Assembly: GCF_034190915.1 (NCBI RefSeq)
Contig: NW_026947484.1
Coordinates: forward strand, 186,800,982-186,864,981
Length of the DNA stretch: 64,000 nucleotides
Direction of reading: 5' to 3'
Origin: Cavia porcellus
Taxonomy: Eukaryota; Chordata; Mammalia; Rodentia; Caviidae
Shown here: positions 34,700-47,689 of the stretch, one piece after another
How the letters are laid out: each line of letters opens with the position of its first letter
Position numbering within the stretch: position 1 is the stretch's first letter
Translations under genes and position numbers: made by a program
Notes under the pieces: model-generated
The model's database searches: none
Told to the model about the DNA's origin: nothing
The model's input: only the letters and a program-made list of their open reading frames with translations

Positions 34700-36935
34700 T
34701 AGAAAGCCCTAGAGAAAGTAGGAATAGACAGTTTTTGCCTCAAATTGATAAAAGCCATCTACGTCAAGCCAACAGCCAAGATCATGCTAAATAGTCAAAA
34801 ACTGAAAGCTTTCACTCTAAAATCAGGAACAAGACAATGTTGTCCACTATCACCACTCTTATTCCATATAGTTCTGGAAATATTAGCCAGAGGAATTCAA
34901 CCAGAGAGAGAAATAAAAAGATTAAGAATAGGAAAAGAAGAAGTTAAATTGTCATTATTTGCATGTGATGTGATACAGAGACAACTCCAAAAACTCCACC
35001 AACAGACAAACTTAATAAGCAAATTTAGCAGCATAGCTGGGTACAAAGTCAGTACTCAAAAGTCAATAGCATCACTGTACATAAACAACAAACTTACTGA
35101 GAGAGAAATTAGGGAAACCACACCCTTCAAAATAGCATCCAAAAAATGAAATACTTAGGAATCAATCTAACAAAGGAAGTAAAAGATCTATTCATTGAAA
35201 ATTACAGTACTCTGAAAAAAGAAATTGAAGAAAAATTTAGAAAATGGAAAATGTTCCTTGCTCATGGATAGGAAGAACCAACATTATGAAAATGGCCATA
35301 TTCCTAAAACTGTTATACACATTTAATGCAATGTCAATCAAAATACCACTATCATACCTCACAGACCTAGAAAAACTATTCCTATGATTCACATGGAACT
35401 ATAAAAGACCTAGAATAGCGAAAGAATTTCTGGGCAACAAAGATAAGGCAGGAGACATCACAATCTCATACTTGAAATCATACTACAAAGCTGCTATAAT
35501 AAAATCAGCATGATACTGGTGAAAAAATAGACCTGAGGATCAATGGAACAGAACAGAAGATACACACACAATTATAAACACACTCAGTCACCTTATCTTT
35601 AAAAAAGGGGCCAAACATGTTCACTGGAAGAAAGACAATCTTTAATAAGTGATGTTGGAAAAACTGGCTTTCTGAATGCCAAAGACTTACACTAGACCCA
35701 TGCCTGTCACCATGCTCTAAACTAAAGTCAGAATGAATCAAAGATCTAAATATTAAAACAGAAAGACTAAGCCTACTGGAAGACAAAGTAGGTAGAAATC
35801 TCGAGGACATAGGGATAGGCAAAGAGTTCATGAACAAAAACCAAACTGCACAGGAAATACTTCAAAGGATAAACAACTGGAATCTCATCTTACTAAAAAG
35901 TTTTGCCATCGAAAGAAATCACCAACAGTGGAAAGAAAACCAACAGATCGGGAAAATGTTTTTTCCAACAATTACTCAGACAAAGGATTTTTATCTAGAA
36001 CATGTAAAGAACTGAAAAACATCAGGCCTCCCCAAATTTAAAGGCTCAATACAAAAATGGGCATCTGAGATGAACACACAATTCTGAAATGAAGAAATAC
36101 AAATAGAAAACAAATATACGAAAAAATGTTCAACATCATTGGTCAATTGAGAAAGGCAAATTAAAACAACATGAGATGTCATCTCACTCCAGAAAGAATG
36201 GCTAACAACAAGAAATTAACCAATAACAAATGCTGGTGGGGATGCAGGGGAAAATGTGGTAGGAGTGGAAATCAGTGTGCAGATTCCTCAGAAAACTAGG
36301 ATTAGAGGATCCATTCAACACAGCTATTCCCCTTCCAACTATTTTCCCAGAAGAATAGAAAATATCATAAGAGAGCAATATATGTGCATGTATGTTTATA
36401 GCTGCATAATTTGTAATAGCCAGATCTGGGAAACAACCCAAATGCCCATCAACTGAAGAATGGATAAAAAAGATGTGGTATTTTTATACAATGGAGTACT
36501 ACTTAGCCATAAAGGACAACAAATTTGAGGCTTTTATAGACAAATGTATGCAACTAGAAACCATGTAAGTGAAAAAAATCAGACTTGCATGTATAAACAC
36601 CATATCATCTCAAGAGTGTAAGAAACTGAAAGAGTAAATAAGATCCAAAAGTTACAATAGGTATAGTAAAAGGGAAATAAAGTGCTCAAAGGGAAATTAT
36701 ATTGCTTGATCAATCTTGCATGCCTATATCTGGTAACATGAACAACTATTTCGAAGATAACAATGTGTAACTCAACAACCATTGTTAAAATCCTATCGTC
36801 TTTGTTTGAAATCCTGTATTACTACTGTGTGGTGGTGGTGGTGGTGATGGTGTTTTCTTTTGTTGTTGCTTTTTGTTTCTTCTTGATTTTTCTGAGTTTT
36901 TTCCTCTTTAAAAAAAGACAGAGAAAAGTTTTTCA
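34700..36935 (+). mobile_element. 5'-truncated L1: ORF2 RT to 3' UTR
   Basis: It starts inside the reverse transcriptase domain (open piece 34745-35149 has 'KSGTRQCCPLSPLLFHIVLE' and the active-site region read as FACD where L1 has FADD). The thumb and C-terminal parts follow in shifted frames. The short 3' UTR shares 'ctggtaacatgaacaactat' and 'gaagataacaatgtgtaac' with the half-LINEs. It ends 'tcctctttaaaaaaag' near 36917. A (GGT)n run lies at 36829-36852. Confidence 0.9.
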
Positions 36936-38439
36936 CAGAAAACCTATAATAAACAAATTACTAAGGAATATGAGAATGAGCTCAGTGTCAGATCAGTAAG
37001 GGAAGCACAACCGAGGTGGAGAGCTGAGCTGACAAACAGGAGATAAGTGACCAGAAGGCTGAAGGTGCAACAAGCCTGCTCCTTCCAGCTCATAATTTAA
37101 GCCACTTGTCCTAGACGACAGCTACATTTACATGGTAGCTTAATCTTCCAATGAGAAAATGGGTGTAACCATTCTTATTACGAAAGTAATCCTTTATTTA
37201 CGAACTGATTTATTATACAGAACCTTAATCCATGGACTAGGCAATGGATTTAACACATTTCAATTTACTAAAGATAAATAATTCAACCCTTCAGTAAAAA
37301 ACGATTAGTTTTTAAACAAGGGACTATTTTACTCATTATAGGACCCCACACACTAGTACTGTGCCAAGAATATGATAATAGTCTTACATACAAGTAGCAG
37401 CTCAATTAAACAGTCATGTATGTTGTACAGATAAAAAAAATAGAATGCCCATAGACAAAATTTCTCCCCTCTGAAGTTGCCACATTCATTATGCTTCATA
37501 TTTCCAGGTGAAACTGCTCCTCTGTAAATGTAGCCAGATTCAGTGCCTTCATTTATCCTGTGTCCATAATTATATAAGCAGAGATAAATTAAATTAAATG
37601 TTATACAGTAATCAGGTTGAATAATTCACTTGCAAATACAATACACTTTTTAACTTCTGAATTTTGTAATTAAAAAATGATCATAAGGTACACAAACATG
37701 CGGCCCAGTAATTTATGAGTGACTGTACGCCTCACTTTCCCTGAAAGTATCTATGTCCACAAATAGAGCAGCTGTGTCATCACACAGATTGTACAAACTA
37801 AATGTAGGTCATATGATTATGTTACTGAGGAATCACTAATCTAAGCAAACTGAAATGTCCACACTGGTCCTGAAAATAATCATGACAGTAAAAAAAAATT
37901 TTCTCCCAAAAAAAACACCTTAGGAAAAGTGGAAATTTATCTAAAGTGACGCTTTTATGCTATTACGCACATGTAGTCAGAACTACAGTGAAAATATTAT
38001 ACTAATAAAATTTGTGCTCTTTTATGACCTGGAGTGCATGTCTTTACTCTTACTACTGTTCACTTACAGTTTTTGGAAACTGGAAATTAAATGACCAATT
38101 TAAACTTCACTTCACAAATTTGATTCTGGTGAATGCTCCAAGGGGAGTGATCAGCACATCTCCTTCAATTGCCTCCTAGGGAGCAAGAGAAATATTTGGC
38201 CTACTAAAAACAATAGCAGCATTCACTTCTGTACTGCTTTGATGAAGACCCTGCACTTCCGTTTACAATTCCCAGTTCATTCAGCTCTTCTATCAGTGCC
38301 TGCACAACTAATCCAAACCAATAGTGGGAGAATTAAATCAGCCGAAATACAAGCAGTTTTTACAGTCCCACCTGCCTAATGTTCCTCAATCTATTTTCTG
38401 TACGTGTAATTAATATGTGTTCTCTGCCAATAATTCAAA
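36936..38439. other. Single-copy-like DNA, no gene seen
   Basis: No repeats recognised. 37440-38380 contains many AT-rich words with ATTA/TAAT cores and no simple repeats. It may be conserved non-coding DNA, on appearance alone. Confidence 0.3.
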
Positions 38440-38700
38440 CTTTCAGCAACACAGAACATAATGGTGTGAGCCCTGTTTATTGCCTTGAAATGAGCCAAGT
38501 CTGAGTTGTGTTCCAGCTGACACACTAATTAATTGTGCAAACGTCAGCACATTAATTCTCTCTAAGCTTCAGTTTCTCTATCCATAGACAAATATAAAAA
38601 TGCATGTATCATGAGAGCATGATTATATATCGCTCAATACAGGGCAGTTATTCAACCAGTGTTAGTTCACTTATAAACAATGTTCAAAAATACGTTTAGA
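38440..38700 (+). mobile_element. MIR-like SINE
   Basis: 'gtgcaaacgtcagcacatta', 'ctctaagcttcagtttctct', 'ccatagacaaatataaaaat' and 'tcaatacagggcagttattc' follow the MIR 3' half. Confidence 0.6.
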
Positions 38701-39380
38701 TGACTGACTTAGTCAACTGGGACTTAACAAAAATGGAAACACCAGGCAATGATGGATTCAGAATTGTTGGGTTTTTGTTTTACACAAATTAATTTGTCCT
38801 AGAAGTGCAATGGTAATTAGATATAACAAATTGGTTTCCAGAAGCACACATATGCCCAAATAAAGAAATATTACTTAATTCTAATTATATGATATATCTA
38901 AAACATTCAAACTCACAAGAGAAGACAGTTGGAGAATGATTGCCTTGGGAATGGAGAAATGAGAAATTCTTCAATAGATGGAGTGTTTCCATTATAAAGA
39001 TGAGCAAGTTCTAGAAATTTTCACAGATATAGAATAGTACATATAGTTAGGAACAAGGTACTGTGAACTTTAAAATGTGTTAAGAGAGTAAATCTCATGT
39101 CAGTACTCTTATCCCAGACATAAAAGCCACAGGAAACTTTTCAAGGTGATGAATATTTTTATTGTCTTGAATGTAGTGATGTTTTCACAGGTATACATAT
39201 GTCTAAACTCACCAAAATACATCAAATACATGTAAATTTTTGTATATCAATTTTATTTTGACAAGCTGTTTTTTAAAGGAAAAATATGTAACAACATAGA
39301 TTACTTAAAAGCCTCTATATCATAGCTTCCTAAGCCAAACATGAAAAAATATGAAAACTAGAAAGCTCTAGAGTCACCAC
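38701..39380. other. Unassigned AT-rich DNA, no gene seen
   Basis: Some lines (38870-39270, e.g. 'gagaatgattgccttggga' and 'tcaaggtgatgaatattttt') resemble the 3' UTR of an old L1, but the match is weak. Confidence 0.3.
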
Positions 39381-39495
39381 TGCTTTGCTTACTTCCTTTT
39401 CCTCTACCTGGATTACCCAATTCTTGCTTCACTGCTCGGCTCGGACAACTTCTACAAGAAATTCTCTTCTAAGTGCCCTTTCTCAAATACTCCTA
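39381..39495 (+). mobile_element. L2-like 3' fragment
   Basis: 'cctctacctggattacccaa' and 'ctcggacaacttctacaag' resemble the 3' end of mammalian L2 LINEs. It is short and diverged. Confidence 0.4.
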
Positions 39496-41967
39496 CAACA
39501 TGTTAATGTCTTGATTAATGAAATTGAAAATGTAATTAAGTCCTTACCTACAAAGAAGAGTCCAGGCCCAGACAGATTCACTGCAGAATTCTACAAGAAA
39601 TACAAAGAAGACTTAATGCTGACACTCCTCAAACTCTTCAGTGAAATTGAAAGGGAAGCAATCCTTCCTAACTCATTCCTGCCAGTAAATATTACTCTAG
39701 TACCAAAACCTGAGAAAGACCCAACTAAAAAAGAGAACCACAGGCCAGTCTCCCTAATGAACACAGATGCAAAAATCCTCAATAAAATATTGGGAAATAG
39801 GGTGCAGCAAATCATCAAGAAGATTATACACCATGACCAAGTGGGATTCATCCCAGGCATGCAGGGATGGTTCAACATACATAAATCAATAAATGTAATC
39901 CACCATATCAATGATGCTAAAAGTAAGAATCACATGATCATTTCTATAGATGCAGAAAAAGCTTTTGATAAGGTCCAACCATTCATGATAAGAGCCTTAC
40001 AAAAAATTGCAATAGATGGTCTTTACCTCAACATGATAAAGGCCATCTATGACAAACCAACAGCCAGTATCATACAAAATGGCCAAAAACTGAAGGTCTT
40101 TACCTTGAAATGAAGCACAAGACAAAGATGTCCTTTATCACTGCTCCTATTTAATATAGTACTGGAAATACTAGCCAAAGCAATTAGATAAGAGAGAGAA
40201 ATAAAAGGGGTAAAGATAGGAAGAGAAGAGGTTAAATTATTATTATTTGTGGATGACATGATACTCTATATAGAAGACCCCCGAAACTCCATTGAAAGAC
40301 TCCTAGATACAATAAATAAATACAGCAATGTAGCTGGATACAAAATCAATACTCAAAAATCAATAGCATTTCTATACACTAACAACATGATCACAGAGAG
40401 AGAAAAAAGAGAAGCCACACCCTTCACACTAGCAACCAAAAAAATGAAATATTTACGAATTATTCTCATGAAAGAAGTGAAACATCTATATAGGGAAAAT
40501 TATAATACACTGAAAAAAGAAATTGAAGATGATCTCAGAAAATGGAAAGACATCCCCTGCTCATGGATAGGAAGAATAAATATTGTGAAAATGGCTATTC
40601 TCCCAAAACAGTTATACAGATCCAATGCAATCCCAATAAAAATACCATCATCATACCTCATAGATCTAGAGAAATCACTCCTAAAATTCATCTGGAGTGA
40701 GAAGACACCTATAATAGCAAAGATAGTTCTAAGCAGAAAAGGCAAGGCAGGAGGCATCACAATCCCTGACTTGAAGTTATACTACAAAGCAACAGTAGTA
40801 AAATCAACATGGTACTGGAATAAAAACAAAGCTGAGGATCAATGGAATAGATTAGAAGATACAACCACAACTACAAACACACTCAACCACCTTATCTTTG
40901 ATAAAGGAGCCAAACATGTCCACTAGAAGAATGACAGTCTCTTTAATCAATGGTATTAGAAAAACTGGCTCTCCATATGCTGAAAACTAAGACTAGACTC
41001 ATGCCTATCACCATGTACTAAATTAAAATCTAAATGGATCAAAGATCTGAATATTAAAACAGAAACACTAAATCTATTGGAAGACAAATTGGGTAGAAAC
41101 CTTGAAGACATAGGGGTAGGTAGAGAATTCATGAACAAGAATCAAACCGCACGGGAAATACTTCCCAGAATCAATAACTTGGATCATGTCTTATTAAAAA
41201 GTTTCTGCATGTAAAAAGAAATCTCTAGCACAGTGAAAAGAAAACCTACAAACTGGGAAACAATCTTAGTGAGGTGCCCCTCATACAAAGGACTTCTGTC
41301 TAAAACATATAAAGAATTTTAAAAAATCAGACCCGCAAAATGCAAAGACCCAGTCCAAAAGTGGGCATCTGAGATGAATATACAGTTCTCAGATTAAGAA
41401 ATGCGAATGGCAAATAAATACATGAAATAATGTTCATCATCATTACTCATTAGAGAAATGCAAATTAAAACCACACTGAGATTCCATCTCACTCCTGAAA
41501 AAATGGCCAGGATCAAGAAAACTATGAACAACAAATGCTGGAGAGGCTGTGGGGAAAAAGGAACTCTCCTGCACTGTTGGTGGGAGTGTAGACTGGTGCA
41601 ACCATTGTGGAGGTCAGTTTGGAGATTTCTCAGAAAGCTGGGATTGGAGGTCTCATTTGTTCCCACTATTCCACTTCTAGGCATATTCCAAGAAGAACTG
41701 AAGACTTCATACCACAATGATATATGTGCACCCATGCTTATAGCAGCACAATTTATAATAGCTAGATCTTGGAAACAACCTAAGTGTCCATCAACTGAGG
41801 AATGGGTAAAAAAGATGTGGTATGTTTATACAATGGAGTACTACTCAGCTATAAATAATGATCACATTGAGATATTTATAAATAAATGGGCGCAGCTTGA
41901 GACAATACTCATAAGCGAAATAAATCCAACTCATATGTATAAATACCAAATAGTTTCTCTAGTGTAA
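39496..41967 (+). pseudogene. L1 ORF2 remnant (reverse transcriptase and C-terminal domain)
   Basis: ORF2 protein nicks DNA and reverse-transcribes L1 RNA at the nick. The endonuclease domain is missing. Reverse transcriptase blocks are seen in order: [57 protein letters not shown], then, after a TGA at 40111, CPLSPLLFNIVLE and [11 protein letters not shown]. The active site reads FVDD where L1 has FADD. The thumb follows to a stop at 40924. After more lesions the C-terminal cysteine motif [18 protein letters not shown] (41535-41590) and the final block to SLV (41966) are intact. Several stops make it non-functional. Confidence 0.92.
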
Positions 41968-42545
41968 GAAATGGTAAGAATACATAAAAGTATGTGGTAA
42001 TTATGATTCCTCATTATATTGTTTTGAAGCTTTATAATGTTTTCATTCATTAATTGGAATGGTTTTATTCTGGGGTGTTTGATTTTATTGTCTGTGATGG
42101 TACGAACAGTTATTTTGAAGAAAACAAGGAATTATAATAGTTAGTGCTGTTTTAATATCATCTTGTTTTGAAGTCCCATCAAGCTTTTGTTCTTCTGTCT
42201 CCATCGATTTTATCATGTTATATTTTATTGGATTTTATTATGTGTGATAGTATAAATTTTATAGACAAGGAGATAATATAGAAACCATTGCTCATTTTCT
42301 GTTAGTTGGTTCTAAATACCCTGTAATACTTTCATCATCTTGAATGGTTTTACACTGTCTTGTTATGTTTGATGCTATAGTATAAGAAGTTTTACTCAAA
42401 TATTTCAAGGAAAGAGACATTATGGTAACTACTGTTTTGTCGGGTTATCTTATGGTGAAACACTATGTTGCTTAAATTATTCTGCTCTGACCTGTGTTGT
42501 TATGTCCTCTTCTATCTTAATCTTTATTTTTTAATAAAAAAAATA
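39496..42545 (+). mobile_element. 5'-truncated L1 with ORF2 and half-LINE-type 3' UTR
   Basis: The element begins in the N-terminal part of the reverse transcriptase domain, reaches the ORF2 stop at 41966, and has a 3' UTR that joins the half-LINE 3' region from about 42098. Blocks such as 'atcatcttgttttgaagtcc' and 'gagacattatggtaactact' match 29262-29600. It ends at an A-rich tail (about 42533-42543), earlier than the half-LINEs do. It is the key link between autonomous L1 and the ORF1-only elements. Confidence 0.92.
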
Positions 42546-42890
42546 CCCTGAACTTCTGACATCTGTGAATGTGACCTTATCTGGGATGAAGTCATTAGAG
42601 TAGCCTTAATCCATTATGATTGATGCCCTTATAAAATTTGCACTTAGATATTTACAGAGTGCAAACACAGGGAGAGCACTGTCTTCAAGTCAAATAATAC
42701 CTGGGGCTACTGAAAATTAGAGAACAAGCCTAGAAAAGATCCTCCCCTCACAGCCCTGGGAAGAACCAACCCTGCTGACACCCTCATTTCAGACTTTTAA
42801 CTCCTGGGACTCAACAGTACATTTCCAAGTCTCCCAGTCTGATATGCTTTCCTGTGGTAACCCCACAAGAAACTAATGAGCCATCAAGAG
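42546..42890 (+). mobile_element. MaLR-type LTR remnant, 3' part
   Basis: 'tgaatgtgaccttatctggg', 'atgcccttataaaatttgc', 'gaagaaccaaccctgctgac' and 'ccctcatttcagacttttaa' are MaLR (MLT1-like) blocks in order. The 5' part is missing at the L1 junction. Confidence 0.6.
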
Positions 42891-42924
42891 AAAACACTGG
42901 TGCAAAGGTGTCACTCAGCACTAG

Positions 42925-42980
42925 ACCACATGTGAAGACTCTGGGTTTAATGCTCAGCAGAAAAAAGAAAAAAAAAGTAC
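42925..42980 (+). mobile_element. Degraded ID-like SINE
   Basis: 'gactctgggtttaatgctc' followed by an A-rich tail resembles an ID element's B-box half. The A box is hardly recognisable. Confidence 0.35.
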
Positions 42981-43435
42981 TGGTTTAAAACTTGATGAAT
43001 GGTTCAAAACCAGACTACAAACATAGAAGTCTAGGTAAATGGGGCATTAAAAATATAATGCCAAAGAAAACATCTTCAAACCAGAGATTAGGTTACATTG
43101 TGAACACAGATTTAGCGCCCACTGTGAGCTAGCAATTGTCCTAGCTCCTGGCAATGCAAAGGTGACAGACCTTGGCTCCAAGGAGTTACTATCATCTGCC
43201 CCAAGATAGTAGTAGATAGCGAGCTTCTAAATCACAGATTAAGGGATGCTCCCAGAGAAATCTAGTGATTTAGAAGAAACTTCCGGAAGAATGAGATATC
43301 TAAGTTTATCACAAAGGATGAGAAATTACTAGAGTGCATAACAAAAGACATCTAGTTTCTTGAGGATCTCTTGGTACTCTGCTGCAAGAGTCTAATAAGA
43401 TGTGGGTTTTTTCCAAAGGGAAAATGCATAACCTT

Positions 43436-43438
<3 letters not shown>

Positions 43439-43472
<34 letters not shown>
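43439..43472. repeat. (CA)n microsatellite
   Basis: A pure CA run immediately before LTR-like copy B. A second CA run lies at its other end (43811-43849). Confidence 0.95.
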
Positions 43473-43474
<2 letters not shown>

Positions 43475-43809
43475 TCTTAGTTACTTTTTACTCATTGCTG
43501 AGAAAAAATATTTGATGAGCAAAGGTGGGAAAGGAAAGGTTTATTTCTTACAGTGTTTGGAGGTTTAATCCATATTCAGTTGGCTCCAAAGCAGGATGGC
43601 ATGGCGGGGCCCCAGTTCATGGTGGCTGCAAACAGCAAGGCAGAAACCTGCAAGAGAGTGAAACACACCTTCTTCTTGCCATTATATTACATACTGGCTC
43701 TACCCCTGGACCACTGTAGCACTCACCTCCAATCCAAGCACTAGACAATGAACCAATCACAAATGCACAATGCAAATGCATGAGGCCTGGGGGCCACCAA
43801 CATAAACCA

Positions 43810-43810
<1 letters not shown>
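43473..43810 (+). mobile_element. LTR-like interspersed repeat, copy B
   Basis: It starts tgtcttagttactttttact and ends 'aacataaaccatca', which fits the TG...CA ends of an LTR. Block order matches copy A at 2565-2955. It is flanked on both sides by (CA)n, as if inserted in a CA repeat. Family not assigned. Confidence 0.65.

Positions 43811-43849
<39 letters not shown>
43811..43849. repeat. (CA)n microsatellite
   Basis: About 19 CA units, following LTR-like copy B. Confidence 0.95.
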
Positions 43850-43850
<1 letters not shown>

Positions 43851-45289
43851 ATCAGAAGTTTGGTATCTCCAAAGCTGGATAGCACTCAGAGAAATAATCA
43901 GAAGCAGCAGCAGCCACAGAGCAGAGGGGATCATGGCCAGTTGAAGTTTGTGACTTGTCATAGAGGTACATAAGAGGAGGAGAAATGGGAGAAAACTGCA
44001 CCTGTCACGTGGAAGCTTCTTGTATTTGTTCTCAATCAGAAGACATTGTACCACTGACATTTCTGAAAACTACCAGAAAAGCCCAGAGGATTTTGTAGGG
44101 ACTTGTGTCAGCAAATGTGAGCAGCACCAAAAATGCCAGATGAAAATTTTAAATAAAAGAGATTACACAGGCTTGGTGGAAGAAATTTAAGAAAAATAAA
44201 TAAAGCAACAGGAATATATCGCCCTCAGCCTTCTATCAATATTTGATCCACACTGTGTTTGCATTTACCTTATCACATGTGTTACTTTTTCATCATTATT
44301 ACTTATCAATAGTCCCTTCCTGAAAGCAACCTGTTTGGGGAGTGCAGTGTGGGCTAATCAACAGGAATCACAAAGGCTGCTAGCACAAGCACACACAGAC
44401 ACACACCAACCTCCTTTTGTAGCAGTACTCAGCTAACTGAGTGTAATGGAGAACTGAAGGTGCTCTTCCTCAGTTTTCCTAATGGTATTAATGTCTACCT
44501 GAGGTTAAGTAAACTATTACTATGCACCAACCATGAATGGTTTCTCCTGTAATATCAGGCCACTTATTCCGAATCTTAATGCAAACACTAGTGCATGTGA
44601 TGCTTGTAATGGTTATGTCTGTAGTGTGTAATGTCAGGTAGAGTCCTAATTAGACACACCAAAAATTCAATCTCATTCAGCTTCCTAGCAGCAAGTGGAA
44701 GACTGGCAGAGAAGTGCTCTTTCCAGTTATAGCCTTTAAGGTGTCTACTGCCCCCTGCTGGAATGAAGAAGGAGCAGGTTTCCAACAACCCCCTGGGACA
44801 CGAAAAGTACCCACAGATAAAATATGAACACTGTTATTCATTACCAGATGCTGTGTCTTTTTTTGGTTAACATAACATCTCTGTGTGGAAGTCTTACCTA
44901 GGAACACAGGAAATAGCAGTGACAGATCCAGTACAAAATACATCTGTCCCACTCAACTATGCTACATTCCCACAGGGAATGCTATTTGGGCCACAGTCAG
45001 GAGATGAACAGAGGTCAGCTTTCCTGTGGGCACTAGTGGCTCAGTAGTTGCTTTATTCAGGTCCCAAGATGCCTGTGACCAAAGTTTAGTTTCAAAACAT
45101 ACTCAGGTACTCAAATAATTATGCAAGCACATCTAAATAGCTCTTTTCTACTAACAAACTCTTTTATGTACATCTCGTTTGATCTTCACAAATGTGTACC
45201 TAGAGATGCATAAATAAGCCACAGTTGATTGAAGAAACTCACAATATGCCCAATATTATGCTGACACATGAGATACATGGTTGGATTTC
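43850..45289. other. Single-copy-like DNA, no gene seen
   Basis: No repeat recognised and no exon supported. The 147-codon minus-strand frame ending in this stretch (43617-44060) reads through the CA microsatellite as a run of Cys-Val, so it is a chance frame. Confidence 0.3.
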
Positions 45290-45440
45290 ATCTTCATCCT
45301 TATTATTTTCCCCTGCTTCTAAGTGATTAAACTGAGGCTCAGAAAGGTTAGAGAATTTTCCCAGAGTCACTCAGGACTGAGTAGCAGAGCTGAGGTTTGA
45401 ACTGTGGCTCGTCTATGCACAGTGATCATTTCTCTCAACC
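45290..45440 (+). mobile_element. MIR-family SINE
   Basis: 'aactgaggctcagaaaggtt', 'cccagagtcactcaggactg' and 'gcagagctgaggtttgaac' are the conserved MIR 3' blocks, in order. Confidence 0.8.
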
Positions 45441-47689
45441 ATGAGGAACAAAAAGCAGAGGAAGTGTGATACTTTCACTGACTATCAGAATTTTCTGACT
45501 TGTATAAAGGGAAGCGGCTCAGTCAAAGACTCACAAGTTGCATCTGGCAATTTAATGTAGGTGCATGGTCCTTTGACCAACTTTTGGCTCTTCTAAAGGG
45601 AACACACTTCAGTGTCTTAAGAGTAGACTTTTTATTAAGATAAATGTAAAGTAGGATTTGCACAAGAGATTTCTGGGTGATAAGTGAAGAAAAACTTTGT
45701 AGAACTAGTCATTGTTCAAAAGTATTAATGTCCAGAGATAAATTAATAGTAATGGGGAAGACCAATTACTCATTGAAACTGAAATGAAAGGGGGAAAAAT
45801 ATTACCTCTTTGCAAATTTGAACCAGCACTCTCATTATAAATTAAAATTTATGATAAATTGCAAATAAAGTCAGTGGACATCTACAACTGAAATTATATT
45901 ACCAAAGAAAGCTACACACTTTGGGCATTTTATGAACATAGAGACCCCTATAAAAGATGGCTTTCCTTGAAGATTTTTTAATGGATTCATTTCTTATTTA
46001 AACTGTTTTTGCAAGGACTTTGCCCTGTCTGTGAACACAGCATGAATGAAGACACGCTTGGTCACTCACCACCACTGACCGGGAAAGTTGCCTGTGTCTC
46101 ATAAACTAATGTGGGTCAGTAAAGCCTAAGAAGCAGGAAGAGATGCTGACTGTCCAGAGGCTAAGAGGGAACTCTCCTATGTTTTATGAGGTACCTTTAT
46201 TGCGGGGGAAGCAGAAGCAAGCTTGACAAAAAATGGGCATCCTTAACTCCCAGCCTCTTCTCTCCCAAACCAGTGCCATCTCCTGACCAATCAAGAAGCC
46301 TAATGTTATGTAACATACCATATTCCCTCCTCCCTTTGTCATTTCTGCCACCCCTTCTGCCTCCTGATAACAGCATGATGTGTGTAATCCTTTCCCTTAT
46401 CTGCAACAGTAAGTGTTTCTGCCAAGAAGCAAACATAGACATTGATCGGGAGGTCTCTAGAGGCAAATAAACTAGGAGTTGGTGGCAACTCTCTGTAGAA
46501 GAGACACCTTAAGTTTGCCACGTACCCCAACACAGACCAGTGGACTCCAGGGATGAAAGGTGTCAACCAAAGGTTTTTCGGTCTCTCCCAACAAAAATAC
46601 TTTTGAAACCCAACCAACTCAATACCATACACTAGGACAGAAGTTCAGCCTCCACTCCTGCTATTCAGGACATTGCAGTTTAAGCTTTTGTCTGGGTGAA
46701 TAAAAATACTTTCTTCTAGAAAACAGGGCTGAAGAAGATGTGCACAGACTTAGAAATCCTTAAGAAAGAAAATCAACTCAGCATCATAAAGAGGAAACTC
46801 CATCAATCAGACACTAGGGCCAAGATTTCATTGTACACTAGCTGAAAGCTGGGAGGGAGGCTTGAGGAGGCTGTGGCTGCCCGCTGTGTGGTCACCTGCT
46901 AGAATGTCACTGGAGCTAATCCTCCATTCCACAGTCAGAATACTTCAGGCAGACCTATGAAGGTTAGTTTTAGCCTGTTCTGTCAATAAATCTAGCACAA
47001 GAAGTAAGTATTCCCTCATAAAGCAGAATTAGAACTCCTTTATTTAAATTTTATAATGTAAAAATGTTGAGCATTATTGTCATCTGGAATAAATGCAGTG
47101 GAACTGAAAAGAGAAATGTGTTACAAAAAACAAACCCAGGTTCAGAACACCTTGGGTCCCCTACACTGAAACCTGCCAAGTTCCTGGCTCTTTTCTGGCT
47201 CTTGGTTTCTTCACCTGAAAACCAGGATGACTGGAAGAGTGACACATTAGTAGCGCAGGGTTGAATGTCTAGTGTTTCTCCTAAAGTTACTGTAATCACA
47301 CTTTAGTGAGGCAAGTGCTCTCTATATGGTCGGCACACCATCACTTTTGTCCTGTATGTGGTCCCCCTTACACAGTGATGAAGTACAAGTCCTGAAAATG
47401 CATTAGCTTGAAACTGATGAATCTTGAAGGCTCTTTCTCAGACTTTAAAGAGGAAAAAACCACTATGTTCTGACATGAAGCAGCAACAGCTAATATTTCC
47501 TCTTAATCTCCTAGGCATCTCAGCTTGAGCTGCATTTTGAAAATGAAGAAAAACCTGATGCCCTGCATGGACTAAGGAACACACCGCTGCCTCACTCCCA
47601 GTTGGAGGAGCAGCCAATGAGCTGAGCTCCTGCAGCTGATTCCACCCCTGCCAATTCTGCCTCCTGACCACAGCCACACACAAACTCCA
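45441..47689. other. Single-copy-like DNA, no gene seen
   Basis: No recognised repeat. 46200-46700 has overlapping open frames of 89-97 codons on both strands with no motif, and I leave these uncalled. Confidence 0.3.

Noticed and set aside
39385..39495. Host-encoded N-terminal extension of the ORF2 frame
   Set aside because: The first 30-odd codons come from an L2-like flank that happens to be in frame. L1 homology begins near 39496.
43617..44060. 147-codon minus-strand frame
   Set aside because: It reads through the CA microsatellite as alternating Cys-Val, a chance open frame.
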